DNA from: Epiperipatus broadwayi
Lineage: Eukaryota; Onychophora; Udeonychophora; Euonychophora; Peripatidae
Reading direction: 5' to 3'
Assembly (NCBI GenBank): GCA_028023455.1
Contig: JAQFVV010001072.1
Location: 1 to 64,000 of the forward strand
Length of the DNA: 64,000 nucleotides
Below the pieces are notes generated by a model. The model had not been told where the DNA came from. It made no database searches and saw only the letters and a program-made list of their open reading frames with translations. Each line of letters starts with the position of its first letter. Positions within the stretch are counted from its first letter, which is position 1. The translations under genes and the position numbers were made by a program. Below are positions 48,165 through 60,715 of the stretch, one piece after another.

Positions 48165-48530
48165 TATGGGGAGTTCCCTCAGTCAAAAGTTCTCTGTATT
48201 TCCTCCTCCATGGCATTCTCTATTTATAACATCGTGCAGGTTATCTGATCTTTCGCTCCTTTTCTTTTCTTTATTTTCCAATCAATCATCATCCATGGAA
48301 TTCTGTGCTTTTCCATTTTTATATCATGACCATAACATCCTAATCTCTTTTTTTTCCATGATTGTTTTCACATCTTTTCTATATCATCAACTTTTCTGAT
48401 CTTTTGATTTGTCCCCCCCCCCCCAATCTTGACTTAACAATCTCTGTTCATTTTTTTAGTATTGTTCATATTTCAATACCATATAATAATAGCACACTGT
48501 TTTGCTCTACTGGTGTTGAAATAAATTGAT
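48165..48530 (-). pseudogene. LINE reverse-transcriptase relic of a further lineage
   Basis: Minus strand reads VLLLYGIE near 48500 and RLRCYGHDIKMEKHRIPW near 48310. These correspond to the LLYGxExW and RLRWxGHxxRMxxxRxP blocks at the end of several non-LTR polyproteins. It differs from the RTE and LINE-X copies. A run of C (plus strand, 48413-48424) and several breaks interrupt it. Confidence 0.6.
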
Positions 48531-49393
48531 GGATATGGATAATTTCTAGAAATACAAAAAAAATTTATTCCCAGTCAACTACCAGAAATTCATTCTGAAG
48601 TTAAATACAGTTTATTGGAAGATGAAATATAATATGAAAGAAATATTTATATCAATTCTTTTAAAGGGTCAAAAACCTCTGTTCTTTAATGGAGCAAAAT
48701 TGGGCAGGATTTAAGTCTGTCATAACCTAATTCATCAATTAGACAGTGGGATGAATTTGGCATAACTGGTGAAAACACAGGTAGTGTATGAACAGCTAAA
48801 ATTTATATGGGGAAAAGACAATCTGCAGATAATAAAATCTACTAAACTATCCAAAAAAAGTTAAAAGGAGTAGTGATCCAGATTAAAAACAACAAATAAA
48901 AAAAAAAGACAATAAAAAAACATAAATGGTTAATGTATATTTAATTTAGAAAGATAACACTATTTTCAAACTATCATTACCTTTGATAGTTGTTTCCAGA
49001 TTAAATCAATTCCCTATACTTAAATCCAATCTGCTCTCCAAACCTTGAGTCTCTTTGCTCTCAGCTCACTTGGTTTTTTAAACATCTTTGAATAACTTCA
49101 TTAACAAGTATACATTTTACCCTATTTAATGTAACAATAATAAAAAAGATTATTGTTGAGATAGGCTGGGGGTCAGGCGACATTTGAACATTAAAGTTAC
49201 ATTTAAGACAACAGTTACGTTTAAATCATTAAACTAAAATACCCTCCCCCCTTCCCATCATCTGGGATTTAATCAAGAAAATGTTAATTTTTTTGAATCA
49301 ATTGTTTTTCAATGCAATTAAATTGGCTGACACTTAAAGAAATACATTTGCACAGTTTCATATTTCACGTTATTTCTTTTATGGTTTTAGCCA

Positions 49394-49503
49394 TTTTTTT
49401 TTTTCATATGTCATAGCATCGGCCGGGACGCGAACCCACACCCGTCTGCAACTAACTACTTGCTTGCAAGGCGGGTGCGATGACCTCTTGGCTAACAACG
49501 CCG
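49394..49503 (-). mobile_element. SINE-A copy
   Basis: Minus strand: GGCGTTGTTAGCCAAGAGGT, GCCTTGCAAGCAAGTAG, B box GGGTTCGCGTCCC, GCCGATGCTATGACATATG and an A run. Box A and B are close to consensus, so this copy keeps a plausible Pol III promoter. Confidence 0.9.
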
Positions 49504-50282
49504 TTTTTATTGAACCTTCGTTCACACTACACGCTTCAAACATAACGCAGCACTAAAATAAATACATATAGATTTACAGCTTTTCATTTTTTCCTCCTTA
49601 TTATGATTTTGTTTTCTTTGAGTTATTTTAAGAAAAAATCGATTAATTTCCATTCCTCCGACACTGAGAAGATGAACAGCTTTCTTCCACATTTCTACCA
49701 TCAAGGGATTTTTTTTTTTGTCAAAATAAAGAATGATTTCAAGTTATGATTAATGTTATGTTCTTATTATATAGATATAAACCAAAACGCTATCACTAAT
49801 GATTGGTTTTAATATGCCCTTTGCTAATCGCTAAAAAAAAAAAGAAAGTAAATTTCCATTAAATATGTAATCTTCCAAAATTTGTATTTCGGAATCAATT
49901 TTAAATAAATCCCCACACATACATCTACATGGATATGCCCATATATTCACGTGTATATATAATCGCACGAATATAATGCAGACATTATCAATCACAAACT
50001 TTTTATTTATGCACGTAAATCTTATATATAGCTTAAACTTAATGTTTATATAATATCTCTCATTCATTAGTAACTACTCTTTTATATATCTATCCATTCT
50101 CACTTCAACGAAAAAAAGACAAAGCAAAAAGATAATGATAAAAAAGATAATAATAAGTTTTATATTATTATAGAAACTAATCCATAAAATATAATATATG
50201 CATTTATATCACATTCTCTCCATACATAAATCACATACCACACCTTCCACACTTAAATAAACCAATAAAATATAAACAATTT

Positions 50283-50380
50283 GTTGTCAAGACAACTCAA
50301 AACTAAGTAGCAAATAGAAACATATGTTTCCATTTACTATCTAATTGTAGTGTTGCCTTGACAATTCTGTTAGATAAGTA
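50283..50380. mobile_element. FB4-type hairpin, short
   Basis: GTTGTCAAGACAACT on the left and AGTGTTGCCTTGACAA on the right, with AACATATGTTTCC in the middle, form an inverted repeat related to the FB4 core. Confidence 0.55.
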
Positions 50381-50639
50381 AATAACTCTGATTACATGTA
50401 ATTGAATAGAAAATTACTGAAACTTCCAATGAGTTATATCATGCTTTCAACCCAATCACAACCATCCATCAGTCCAGATAGATACATTAGAAACATACAC
50501 TTTGTCAAGACATTCATATAGCACATGTGACATGTCAACTTCATATATATATATATATATATTATTTCTAAAGAAACCCTAACCTTTTATATATATATAT
50601 ATTTTATTAATTACAATTCTATCACAGATTACTGAAATA

Positions 50640-50765
50640 TATGATCAAAAAAATGTGAAAAGAATTAATCACTCCCAAGATGCACATTTCATGCTGAACC
50701 AGCACTCATCAGTTGGCCCAGATCACAAATACATATCTTAATCATTCATTCAGTATATATGTAGA
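50640..50765 (+). mobile_element. FB2 fragment
   Basis: AAGATGCACATTTCATGCTG, AACCAGCACTCATCAGTTGG and CCCAGATCAC. The two (TA)n runs just before (50545-50610) flank a short single-copy segment. Confidence 0.68.
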
Positions 50766-50835
50766 TAGCAAATTACTATACATTAAATGACAGGTTTCAA
50801 ATTTTCTGCAGTAGAACATTAATACAAATCACTGC

Positions 50836-51210
50836 AAGTTGTGTAAAGAAGGCTTAAAAAATATTAGGCATCTGTTAATTGAATGTAAATGCCTGAAAAT
50901 CAGAAAGGCTATAAATAATGAAGTTGTGGAAGAATAAATAGAAATAAAGTGATTATACAAAAGTGAATTCTTGGTGTTTATTGCTAAATTTGGGAAAAGA
51001 TAAGGGGGATTTAGATATAAAGGCTAAAGAATTGACAAAGATTATGTTGTGGAAATGGAATGGAGCAGGATGGAGAAGAATATGGGATAAACATAGGGTG
51101 GGGAATGGAATAGGAAGGTATGATAGTGAATAGGTTTCTCCAGGCATAATTGTTGAGAGATTTGTGACTGCATATAAGGAAGTGTCACAGTGCATCACAT
51201 CACATCATAT
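50836..51210 (+). pseudogene. LINE-X 3' end, second copy
   Basis: CAAGTTGTGTAAAGAAGGC corresponds to 31226-31250. The text parallels 31226-31590 to the end GTGTCACAGTGCATCACATC. The coding frame has more breaks than the first copy (for example after AATGAAGTTGTGGAAGAA). Strongly 5'-truncated. Confidence 0.8.
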
Positions 51211-51824
51211 TGAAAAATAATCAAATTATTGCCTAGAAACTCATAAACATTTAATCAGCAGAAATAACAGCTGGAGCATAATTTATGGATACTTGAAGTC
51301 CTATGGCTACTCCTTTTACACTTAACCAAACCATACAGGTCTCTGATTCATTTCTTATATGTATTAAACTTCTTTAATATAAAATGTACACCATTAATTG
51401 TATTAAACTATGTATACCAATATATAATTAAATCATTAGTCAAATTATAAATCCATCACTAATGGTCTAACTGCCATGGCATACACATAAAACAAAGATA
51501 TACTATACTTTTTCATTATTTTAATGATACCTACTGTAAGCTTTAGGAAATAATAGATGCCCAGTGCTTAATAAATCACTATTCTGTGTGGCCCTATCAA
51601 TATCCAGGGACTAGATTCAAGATTATAGATTTTATCAGTGAAAAACATTTGAACTTGAAGTAGCTGAACCTATAGGATGTACTCTTACTTTGACACCTAT
51701 CACTTTCTGTTATACTATCAAACTATCACCCCAACATATAAATGTTTTCAAACTAAGCCAACTTGATTGTATGGTTATATGGGTAGAAACCATGTGTGGA
51801 GAGAGAGTGCATTTGATCATAAAA

Positions 51825-51960
51825 GTTTCAAGATCCAATGCTCCTCAGTAATGAAATCATAAGTTTAAAACTAGTCTGGGAATATTGGATAGGACAACAT
51901 AGGATAGGGATTTTATAAGCAGTACTATCTGATATCTATTATTACATACTAAAGCTATTA
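51825..51960 (-). mobile_element. FB1 relic
   Basis: AAGATCCAATGCTCCTCAG, AAACTAGTCTGGGAATATTGG and ATAGGGATTTTATA are the FB1 arm in inverse orientation, without ends. Confidence 0.55.
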
Positions 51961-52164
51961 GTAAGTGACATACAGATGGTAAAAAGTATGCAGCTACAAT
52001 AACAGTAGGTAAGCTAGTCATGCAATAGAGTCATATAAGCTATATATTATCTTAACTCCTTACATATTTGCTTTTGGGTTGTGTTACTTTGCATTTAGAA
52101 AGTCTGTCTTAGTTTCTTATAATGATTGATTTAGTTTTGGATATTTGAAATTATATAATTACAA

Positions 52165-52840
52165 AGAAATTAAGTCATATGTAACATGACCTAATTTAAG
52201 AAGCTTGTATTACAAATGTTATATAATGAGCTTGCAAATAGCTCTCAAAACAGCTTTTCAGAATATCCCCAATCTCAAACCAGTTTCTGCTACTGGCTTC
52301 CTCAGTGAAGTGCTAGGATATTCAAGCATTAGATTTAAAATACTGAGTCAAGCCCAGCACTTTATCTAATGAATAACTATTAAGTAAAATATCTGAAATT
52401 TTCAGATATCCATATGTCTTCCAATCCAGCATTCTAACTTAAATAGCCTTATGGGACTGAACCAAGTTCAGGCACACCATATAATAATAGCTTTAGCAAT
52501 ATAAAATCACCAAAGCCTTAATAGCAAAAAATAAAATTACAAAGAAATCAAAGCATATGTCACATGACCTAATTTAACAAGGTTACATAACAAATGTTAT
52601 ATAATGAGTTTGCAAATAGTTCTTAACAAGCTTTTCAGAATATCCTCAACCTCAGATTTTCTACATAATAGTTATCCATTAGATAAAGTGCTTGGCTTGG
52701 CCTGGTATTTTAAATCTAATGCTTGAATATCCTTGCACCGCACTGAGCAAGCCAGTAGCAGAAACTTGTCTGAGGTTGGGGATATTCTGAAAAGTTTGTT
52801 AAGAGCTATTTTCAAGCTCATTATATAACATATATATATA
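52165..52840. mobile_element. FB3 foldback element with one duplicated arm
   Basis: Arm sequence TTTTCAGAATATCCCCAATC...CAAGCATTAGATTTAAAATA occurs plus at 52250-52380, in part again at 52630-52660, and inverted at about 52660-52800 (TATTTTAAATCTAATGCTTG). Outer marks ACATGACCTAATTTAA at 52184 and 52561 suggest that a left arm was copied twice. Confidence 0.7.
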
Positions 52841-52849
52841 TCAACCAGG

Positions 52850-54025
52850 TTTAATCAATGATATAAGACTAAACAGAAAATGATGGGCATCTTAATGATA
52901 ATTTTCTAAATCAGTGTCTCTGTTAAACAAAGAATATATAATTTATCTTAATTATCATCTTACGAAGTTTAAATTATAGATTGTATATAAAAATATGTAG
53001 TAAAAAATATCTTCAAATATTTCTTAGAAATTTGTTGCAATACATCCATACTAATATGTTATATAATCTCCAATTTTTTCCAAAAAATAACTGTACTGTC
53101 TGAGTCAACGTAATTACATTATCAATCTTTCAGAAAGAATATATATAAACTGTAAATATACAACCATAAAAGTTTTTAATAAAAATGAAAGCATGGGCAT
53201 ATTGACTCGTAAATAAATTTTTGCATATTCTTTACATATATATTTATAAAACAAAACATTGAAATTAATTCAACAATTTTCAATGTAACAAATAAATAAA
53301 AAAATAAAACCTACAGTTAGCTTAAATAACATTTACTTTTAATGCATTTCAAGATAATAATTACGCTAGAAACTGTAAAATGTAATTACCCGTTAATTTA
53401 TTTCAACATTGGTACATTGAAAATTCTAGAGTTAATTTCAGTGAATCTGTTTTATTATATAAAATGTAAGTTTCTTTGTGCAGTTCTATTTGACGTAGGC
53501 TTACAAATAGTGAAATCCTTTTCTCAGCTTTAAAACATTTAATTATTTAATAGTTATAAGAGCAACAAATGTTTTAAATTTAATTTAAAATTACAGAAAT
53601 TTAACAATTAAATACTGCAAAAAATAAATCTATTGAATACCATCATAAAATGCATTATTTTTTATATTCTTGCTATGTAAGTCTTCTTTGCAGAATTTTT
53701 ACTTGTAGCTTTCTAATAGGTAAGTTTGTTTTACTGAGTTTTAAAGTTTTTAATTATGTAATACTTACATGAGGTAAAAATGTTTTAAATTATAAAAAAT
53801 TAACATATGAAATTGATAATAAAGCTCAGCTATGCAAAGTTGTCTTTGATATTTTTTTATTATTAAGTTTTCCTAGTGTTGCTTATCTTCTATTTCAATT
53901 AAAAGAAAAATTGAATTAATAGTTTTCACACTATCTATATAAAATATACTGATATGGCTTTCAAAGTATATAAATAATGTGAGCATCTATATTTCAGTTT
54001 TTTTAAAGTATTACATGGAATTGAA
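52850..54025. other. AT-rich stretch with a faint duplication
   Basis: 53440-53600 and 53670-53810 look like old duplicates (GTAAGTYTYYTTTG, then TTTTAAAGTTTTTAATTATG). Nothing else recognised. Confidence 0.35.
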
Positions 54026-54030
54026 TTAAG

Positions 54031-54115
54031 CCAATAAACATCACATGATCACCATTTCTTATGCTTGCTTATAACTGTTATAAAAACAGACAAAACTCTC
54101 CATACAGTAGTGCCA
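54031..54115 (+). mobile_element. FB1 left-end fragment
   Basis: AAGCCAATAAACATCACATG, ACCATTTCTTATGCTTGC and CTCTCCATACAGTAGTGCC, then abrupt loss of similarity at 54115. Confidence 0.7.
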
Positions 54116-54589
54116 TCTTGTACTATATATGCTTGGAACTGATGGTCAAATTTTGTCAATTATGAAGTTGCTTAGATCATACTTTAATATTGATATCTGT
54201 TTTACAATTTCATCTTGAACAATTCCAATAGAAGAGTGAAGAATGTATATCCTACCCCTCCCCTAAATGTTAAGAATTATCAACAATAAAAAATCAGTAC
54301 AGAGCAAAAGTCAAACTGCATAATTGAAGTTTCATAATAGGATGATGTTTTTGCACATTCTTTTTATAAAACAGAAAGAATTTCAAAATATATTGTTTTT
54401 TACTTCCAAAATTGTTATTATTCAATTAAAAATGCATCCAAGTAATAAATATAAAATAGATTTTAAGTTTGTCAATGTATAATATTTTTACAATTAACCT
54501 TGCATCATGGAAAAATATTTAAAAATAACTCTAGCTTATGTAAGAAATAAACTCAGTTCTTAATTTAATTAATATATAGGGTATATGAG

Positions 54590-54960
54590 CATAGACTTTC
54601 ACATGATCCACCACTCACCACTCTATCTCATAACACTGATACACTTGACCACACATATGTCGAAAAGATAAATAATCACCAATATATGTATTTCATGCTA
54701 AACCAGCAATCGTCAGTTGGTCCAGATTATCATCTCTACACATATATGCAATAAGTGCTCAGATATATATTAAGATAGCCAATCTTCATACTTTAATGGA
54801 CAGGCTCCAATCCACTCCACACTCTCCAACTCTTCAACCATCCATTCAATTGAAAATCTGATGATGGAACCCTCAAAGGCCACCCTGAGGCCGAGATTCT
54901 CATCACACCCATGTTGACCCAAATTCAATCTGACCCCTCATGTACAGGACATAATCCATT
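54590..54960 (+). mobile_element. FB2 arm, full-length type
   Basis: From GGGTATATGAGCATAGAC through TTTCATGCTAAACCAGCAATC to GACCCCTCATGTACAGGACA. It matches 11925-12300 in inverse orientation, so this defines the arm length at about 370 bp. Confidence 0.8.
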
Positions 54961-55044
54961 AAATACATATACAAGGGATGGGCAGACATCTCTACTATGT
55001 AATAACTGAAACACAGGCTTATTATATATGTTTCAATATATGTA

Positions 55045-55150
55045 ATATATAAGGTATATGAGCACAGACTTTCACCCGACCCACCACTCTCCACTCTATC
55101 TCATAACACTATACATTTGAACGCATATATGTCAAAAAGATAAATAATCA

Positions 55151-55197
<47 letters not shown>

Positions 55198-55568
55198 CAT
55201 GCTAAACCAGCAATCATCAGTTGTTCCAGATTATCATCTCTACACATATATGCAATAAGTGCTCAGATATATATTAAGAAAGCCAATCTTCATACTTTAA
55301 TGGTCAGGTTTCAAGGCACTCCACACTCCAACTCTTCAACCATCCATTAAAGTATGAAGATTGGCTATTTTAATATATATCTGAGCACTTATTGTATATA
55401 TGTGTGGCGATGATAATCTGCACCAACTGATGATTGCTGGTTTAGCATGAAATATGTATATTGGTGATTATTTATCTTTTCGACATATATGCATTGAAGT
55501 GTATCGGTGTTATGAGATAGAGTGGAGAATGGTGGGTCATGTGAAAGACTGTGCTCATATAACCTATA
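55045..55568. mobile_element. FB2 foldback, arms about 250 bp
   Basis: Left arm 55048-55340 repeats 54590-54840; right arm 55345-55568 is its inverse with hardly any loop (CCATCCATTAAAGTATGAAG at the turn). A (TA)n run at 55157-55195 has expanded in the left arm only. An RNA copy would form a near-continuous duplex. Confidence 0.85.
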
Positions 55569-56035
55569 AATCACATATATTAAAACAGGTATATAATAAG
55601 CCTGTATTTCAGTTATTAATTTAATTAAATAAATTTATAGTTTTTGATAGTTTTTCATTATATTACCTATGTTTAAAACTAATTTTAACAATAAAAATAA
55701 TTTTATTTTGTCACAAAAATTATTTAAACTGAAAGCCAAATATATAAAAGCTTAAATATTGCAAAGTTAATCTCAATTTATTTAAGTTATTTAAATCAAG
55801 TAAGGCTAATTAACTTTTTGAATGTCTAAAATCATTCTTATCTTTTGTTATTTTCTGTTCAATAGTTCTTGTTTAATAATTCCATTTAATACTTCTGGTT
55901 TTATATTTCTGGTTCAATGATTCCTGTTGCATAATATCATTTAATGTTAAATTAGAAACTATTTTCATGATCTTAATTTTGTTCCGATCTCATACATTTC
56001 ACAATACTGTTATAAGAATATAACATTGAATTAAA

Positions 56036-56335
56036 CCACCAAACATTACATGATCACCATTTCTTATGCTTGGTCATAACTGTTATTAAAACAGACAAAT
56101 CTCACCATACAGTAGTGCCACTCAGTGCAAGCCAGAGCATTAGATCCTAAGATCTAGGTGCAGCGCTCTCAGATCCAAGACTCCTCACTGATGAAAACCA
56201 CAAGCCCGAAACTAGTTTAGGGATATTGGATGAATAGGCACTAGATAGGGATTTTATGCACAAGCCTTCTGGCATCCATTGATTATTCTGGCTTGCACTG
56301 AGTGACACTACTGCATGGAGAGTTTTGCCTGTTTA
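56036..56335 (+). mobile_element. FB1 copy with perfect 16-bp direct repeats
   Basis: Starts CCACCAAACATTACATGATC and ends ATGGAGAGTTTTGCCTGTTT. The left arm is cut short and the right arm is complete. The 16-bp repeat ataacattgaattaaa lies at 56020-56035 and 56336-56351. Confidence 0.84.
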
Positions 56336-56359
56336 ATAACATTGAATTAAATTAGTCCT

Positions 56360-57900
56360 TATCAACTGTAGAAGTTTAATATTCAAATTCTATGACTAAA
56401 CATTTCAGAACCCTCTTGCTAATTAGATTGCTGATACAGGTGCATATAATGATAGACTATTGCAGTGTTGAAAACAATGCCAAGCTTAGCCATCCACTTC
56501 TGGAAGCTGATAATAAACCTTAATCTTCAGTGCCATATATTTCTAGTATTACTCATCGCCTTACTAAAATATGCACTACAATACACCAAATTGCTCGACG
56601 TACCCCTCCACTGTAAATCAATGTATTAATAACACAAAATATTATATTCCCCAAACAATAAATCACAAATTGTTTACAAAGCCACATGCCCTTAAATTAA
56701 CTGCCACACTATATATCATGGAGAAGTGAAGGCGCTCTTGCCTACCCGATTAGCATGACATTAGTACATATATAGCCAGGCAAAACCCAAACATATACTA
56801 AATCAATTTTTACAAACACCAATCCCCTTCTGGCTACATCTTTTAGCCTATGTCTGTCATCATCATATTCCTAAAGTGCAATGGTGTGAGGCCTGACACC
56901 TTGCAAGAGATAAAAACATGATTAACAAGAAAGACCTCTGCTTTCCCCTCTCTAAAAATAGCTTACTTAAGCAAATGATTAGCTATTCAATTATGCTAAT
57001 TATCCATTCATTTTTCTCTAATAAAGCTGGAAATTTTCTTCTGTCAGTCAGTTGCCATGACTATAACTAATATAAGTTAATCGAAAGTGCACTAGACAAA
57101 AATAGTAAACTTTATTCAGATTTAAGCATATCTTATATACATTTTTGTATATAGTTATTTTCCATAATATAACATTCAATGATGCAGTGCTCCCTAACAT
57201 CAAATTTCATTCATATTTACATATGAAAAATGAATTTTTTGATTTGCTTCTCAAATTCTTAACCGGATAGTTGATCAGATAAATGATGACTACAAGAATG
57301 AATATCAGATAAGCTGTTACCACACTTTACTTTCATTCCAATATCAGCCTTTCAAGCTAATTGAGCATTGCAAGCGTGGTGCTAGATAAAATATTTGCTT
57401 ATTTACTCACACTTTACTTTGAATACATTCAAATTTCAATTTACAAAACAAAGTTAATTTCTACTTATTATAATACCTTTGAAGACAAATCATAAAATAT
57501 CATGTGAAGATAGAATATTATAGCATTGAGAAATATTCTCGGAACAACAAACTTTTAAGGAACTGACCTCATTTAAACAGTGACTCTGCTACCATAATTC
57601 AATCACATTTATGGACTAAACATCAATCTCTTCACATTATTTCAAAGTTTTTATATGGATAGATTATTACAGCAGTGACAACTGTAATGATAACTTTCAA
57701 ATCAGACAAGCAATTTCATTTAAATCTGCTAAAGTTTTAAGTTACAAATATCTTTCTTTATACTAGCAAACTATCCAGATAAGACTTTTGAAAACAGATC
57801 ATGTTAATGTACATTTATGGTGGATCTTTGATATTAGGAAATACTGTATTAATATTATCAGCTTTCATAAATTTATTGCTCAGAATTATTTATATATAGC
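56360..57900. other. No repeats recognised; part is less AT-rich
   Basis: About 56430-57060 is richer in C and G than its surroundings and matches none of the repeat families here. It may be older single-copy DNA. No frame or RNA gene is seen. Confidence 0.35.
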
Positions 57901-57903
57901 ATT

Positions 57904-58087
57904 AAAAACTAGTCAACACTTAGACAATCTTAATATTAATAACAATCAACCATTTCAAACTGTTGTCAAGACAACCTCCTTTTAACAATATGTATATCCC
58001 CTTATTGTTAAAAGGAGGTTGCCATGACAACAATTTGAGATTGTTGATTGTTATTGATACTGGGATTGTTAAATGATGACTGGTTTT
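57904..58087. mobile_element. FB4 hairpin element
   Basis: Left arm ACTAGTCAACACTTAGAC...TTGTCAAGACAACCTCC and right arm GGAGGTTGCCATGACAACAA...GATGACTGGT are inverted copies, about 85 bp each, around the loop near 57992-58003. Confidence 0.82.
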
Positions 58088-58139
58088 AATGATATACATA
58101 TACTTACTCTATGTTCATTACATTTTGACTATATTAATT

Positions 58140-58322
58140 GAATCTTTGCCTACATCTGGTGTAAGTTTAAATTCGACCCTGAAGTACATCACTTGTGAAA
58201 AAGCTATACAATTTGTGATTGCAAGAATAAATGCCAGTTTTACACCAGAAAGCATTTTGAAAGAGAGGGTAGTGCTGTTATATTTAGAGACATGGAAAAG
58301 AAAGGACATTTTATTGTCTTAA
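58140..58322 (+). other. Weak candidate coding segment
   Basis: A plus frame reads TCEKAIQFVIARINASFTPE and then a charged stretch to a stop at 58320-58322. It is outside known repeats and has protein-like composition. No family, start context or splice partner is found. Confidence 0.18.
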
Positions 58323-58329
58323 ACTTTAT

Positions 58330-59265
58330 TTGAAAAAGCTGTATTTATTAATCGTTGATTAACCCTCTTGCTTTCTGACACTTTCTATTGCTTCATCTGG
58401 TCAATAGTTTTTGAAAATGCTCAACTTTTCTGTTCATATAAAATCCCTACCTTATACTAAAACAAATGAATTGGATTTGATTTATTTTTAAATTAATTTT
58501 ATAAATAAATAATATTTTTTAAAAAACATATTTGACCATTTTAAATGTTTAATAAAAAATGCTCACCTTTCAGGGTCACTATATTTATCATATTTAATAT
58601 ATAATAAAAAATATTTTGTTTAATTTACATTAAACTTTAAAAAGTTTTGGCTAGCATATAATTACAGTGGAAACAATGGCCTTTAGGCTAATTATATTTC
58701 TCACTTTTAATATGTAATATTAAAATCTTTAGTTTACATTAAATCTCAAAAAAATATTAATTAATGCAACCAATTAAAAAAAACTCTGGGCTTTACATAA
58801 CCTAGGTGCAGTTTCATATACATAATACATATAAAATATAAACATATATACCTTTCACGTTTAATAATTTTTATACAATAATTGTATAAGGATAATCATG
58901 AATCTTAATAAATTTTGCAAAAAAATAATAATCAAGTTTTAAGTTATTCCAAACATTTTTTCAAAGTAATCTTGCAAATAGTAACAAAATGGATTACAAA
59001 ATAATAAATCTACCAAGATATGGAAAAAGGATTAAAATACTTTAAACTGACCCTTATTTTTTTAAGTTAAAAAATCAATATTAGAAAGTGCAAGGGATTG
59101 CTATTTCTTTCTTTGAAACAACTCATAAAATATTGCAATATATGGTTATACAAGTATGATTTAAACAAATATGATTACAGTGATTTCTCTGTTTTTTTTC
59201 TAACTGAACATCTTTGTGTCACAGTTCAAGAGAATTAAATCAATTAACAACTTTATTTAGCAATT
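58330..59265. other. AT-rich stretch, nothing recognised
   Basis: No recognised repeat, RNA gene or frame. Confidence 0.45.
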
Positions 59266-59267
59266 TA

Positions 59268-59330
59268 CATCATATTATTTCTGCTTAAACTGCCCTCTTC
59301 TGTAGAACAGTATTTCAGTATATCATCATC
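59268..59330 (+). repeat. Direct repeat flanking the RTE copy, left
   Basis: ATCATATTATTTCTGCTT, then a stretch ending AGTATTTCAGTATAT, corresponds to 60045-60104 (ATCATATTATTTCTGCTTCA... TGTATTTCTGTATAT) at roughly 80% identity by eye. It may be an old, unusually long target duplication or a prior tandem repeat. Confidence 0.65.
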
Positions 59331-59332
59331 AT

Positions 59333-60045
59333 CATTATCATCAAACATTTTCAATCCACTGCAGGATAAAGGTCTCTCCAAGTTTAATCCATCTCCTCCG
59401 ATCTTTAGCTTCTCTTCTCCACATCACCCCTGCACACTTTTTTATTTCATCCATACATCTCACATGTGGTCTCTTTCTGGGTCTTTTACAATCTCTTGGA
59501 ATCCAGTTTAAGATATCAGTTTCCCATCTATTATCATCTCTTCTAGTAATATGTCCAGCCCAACTCCACTTCAGTCTTTTAATTTTTTCAATGAGGTCAG
59601 TAACACCTGTTTGTTCTCTTACCCATATATTGCATTTTTGATCTCTTCTCATTACTCCCAACATGCATCTCTCCGTACTTCTTTGGGTGGTCTGAAGTCT
59701 CTGTATTGCTCTTCTATTAAGTGTCCAAGTTTCAGATCCATAAGTAAGAACTGGTAAAACACATTTATTAAAAACTTTCCTTTTCAAACACATAGGCATA
59801 TTTCCTTTTAGTATCAAGTTATTTCTACCAAAAGCACTCCAACTAAGTTTAATTCTATGATTAATTTCATCCATTATGTTTCCATCTGTATTAATAATCT
59901 GACCATGGTATTTGTAACTGTTAACTTCTTCTAACTCATCATAATCAATCTTAATTTTTATACTTTGAGAAAATCCATTAAACATTACTTTAGTCTTTTT
60001 AACATTTATCTTTAATGTAGAGATAAATTGTCCCCTCCTTTAAGA
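59333..60045 (-). pseudogene. RTE-type LINE, C-terminal reverse-transcriptase region, best copy
   Basis: A 214-codon minus frame (59985-59341) is open, and the same frame continues upstream with INVKKTKVMFNG to about 60040, where the copy is truncated. Motifs in order: SYKYHGQII, INHRIKLSWSAFGR, VLPVLTYGSETWT, QRLQTTQRS, RLKWSWAGHI, NWIPRDCKRPRKRP and DEIKKCAGVMWRREA, ending near WIKLGETFILQW. This is the region after the reverse-transcriptase catalytic core in RTE/BovB-like elements. Endonuclease and the catalytic YxDD box are missing, so it cannot move. The 3' tail is ATG-type repeats at 59322-59342. Few lesions compared with the 25 kb and 45 kb copies suggest a younger insertion. Confidence 0.9.
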
Positions 60046-60569
60046 TCATATTATTTCTGCTTCAATGGCCTTCTACAAAACTGTATTTCTGTATATAATA
60101 TAGGAATAAAGTATCTCCTGCTTATAAGATAGACTATCATGAATCTCATATATTTAGTTTCCAAAACATTTTGGATTTACAAATTTCTTGTATTTTAACA
60201 ATAGGCCTTTTTCTTCTTCATTAAATAACCCTAACATTACTGAAAATTTATATAAGCATTAATTTTGAGTGTTGACTGCTTTCAGGTATTTACATTATTC
60301 ACCTATCTAGTTTTGGACATTATTAGCTTTATTGTGTAAGAAATATATACCTTGGGATGTAGTTTGAAAGTTGTAATTGTACTTTGAATGTTATAATAGG
60401 CTATTTGTTATTTTGCTTTCACAACAGGTTTTATTTACCTGTTTAATGAGGTTTACATAGACTTCTTTCTATTACTAATTTTAATCTCTGTATTCAGGTT
60501 GCAATATTTAGTGTCTATACAAACATATTAGATCACATGTAAAGATGGATTTCCGATTTTATAATTTAA

Positions 60570-60655
60570 AAGAGGTTACCTTGACAACAGATTGAGATTG
60601 CTGATTGTTATTGATATTGGAATTGTTTAAGTGTAGACTAGTTTTATATATCTAA
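60570..60655 (-). mobile_element. FB4 arm
   Basis: AGAGGTTACCTTGACAACAG, GATTGCTGATTGTTATTGAT and AAGTGTAGACTAGTTTTA match the right arm of the hairpin at 57904-58087. The segment 60110-60560 shows nothing else. Confidence 0.7.
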
Positions 60656-60715
60656 TGTTTGTATATGGAGAAATATTTTTTAATAAACTGTATAAATTTA
60701 TTTTATTAATAACAT

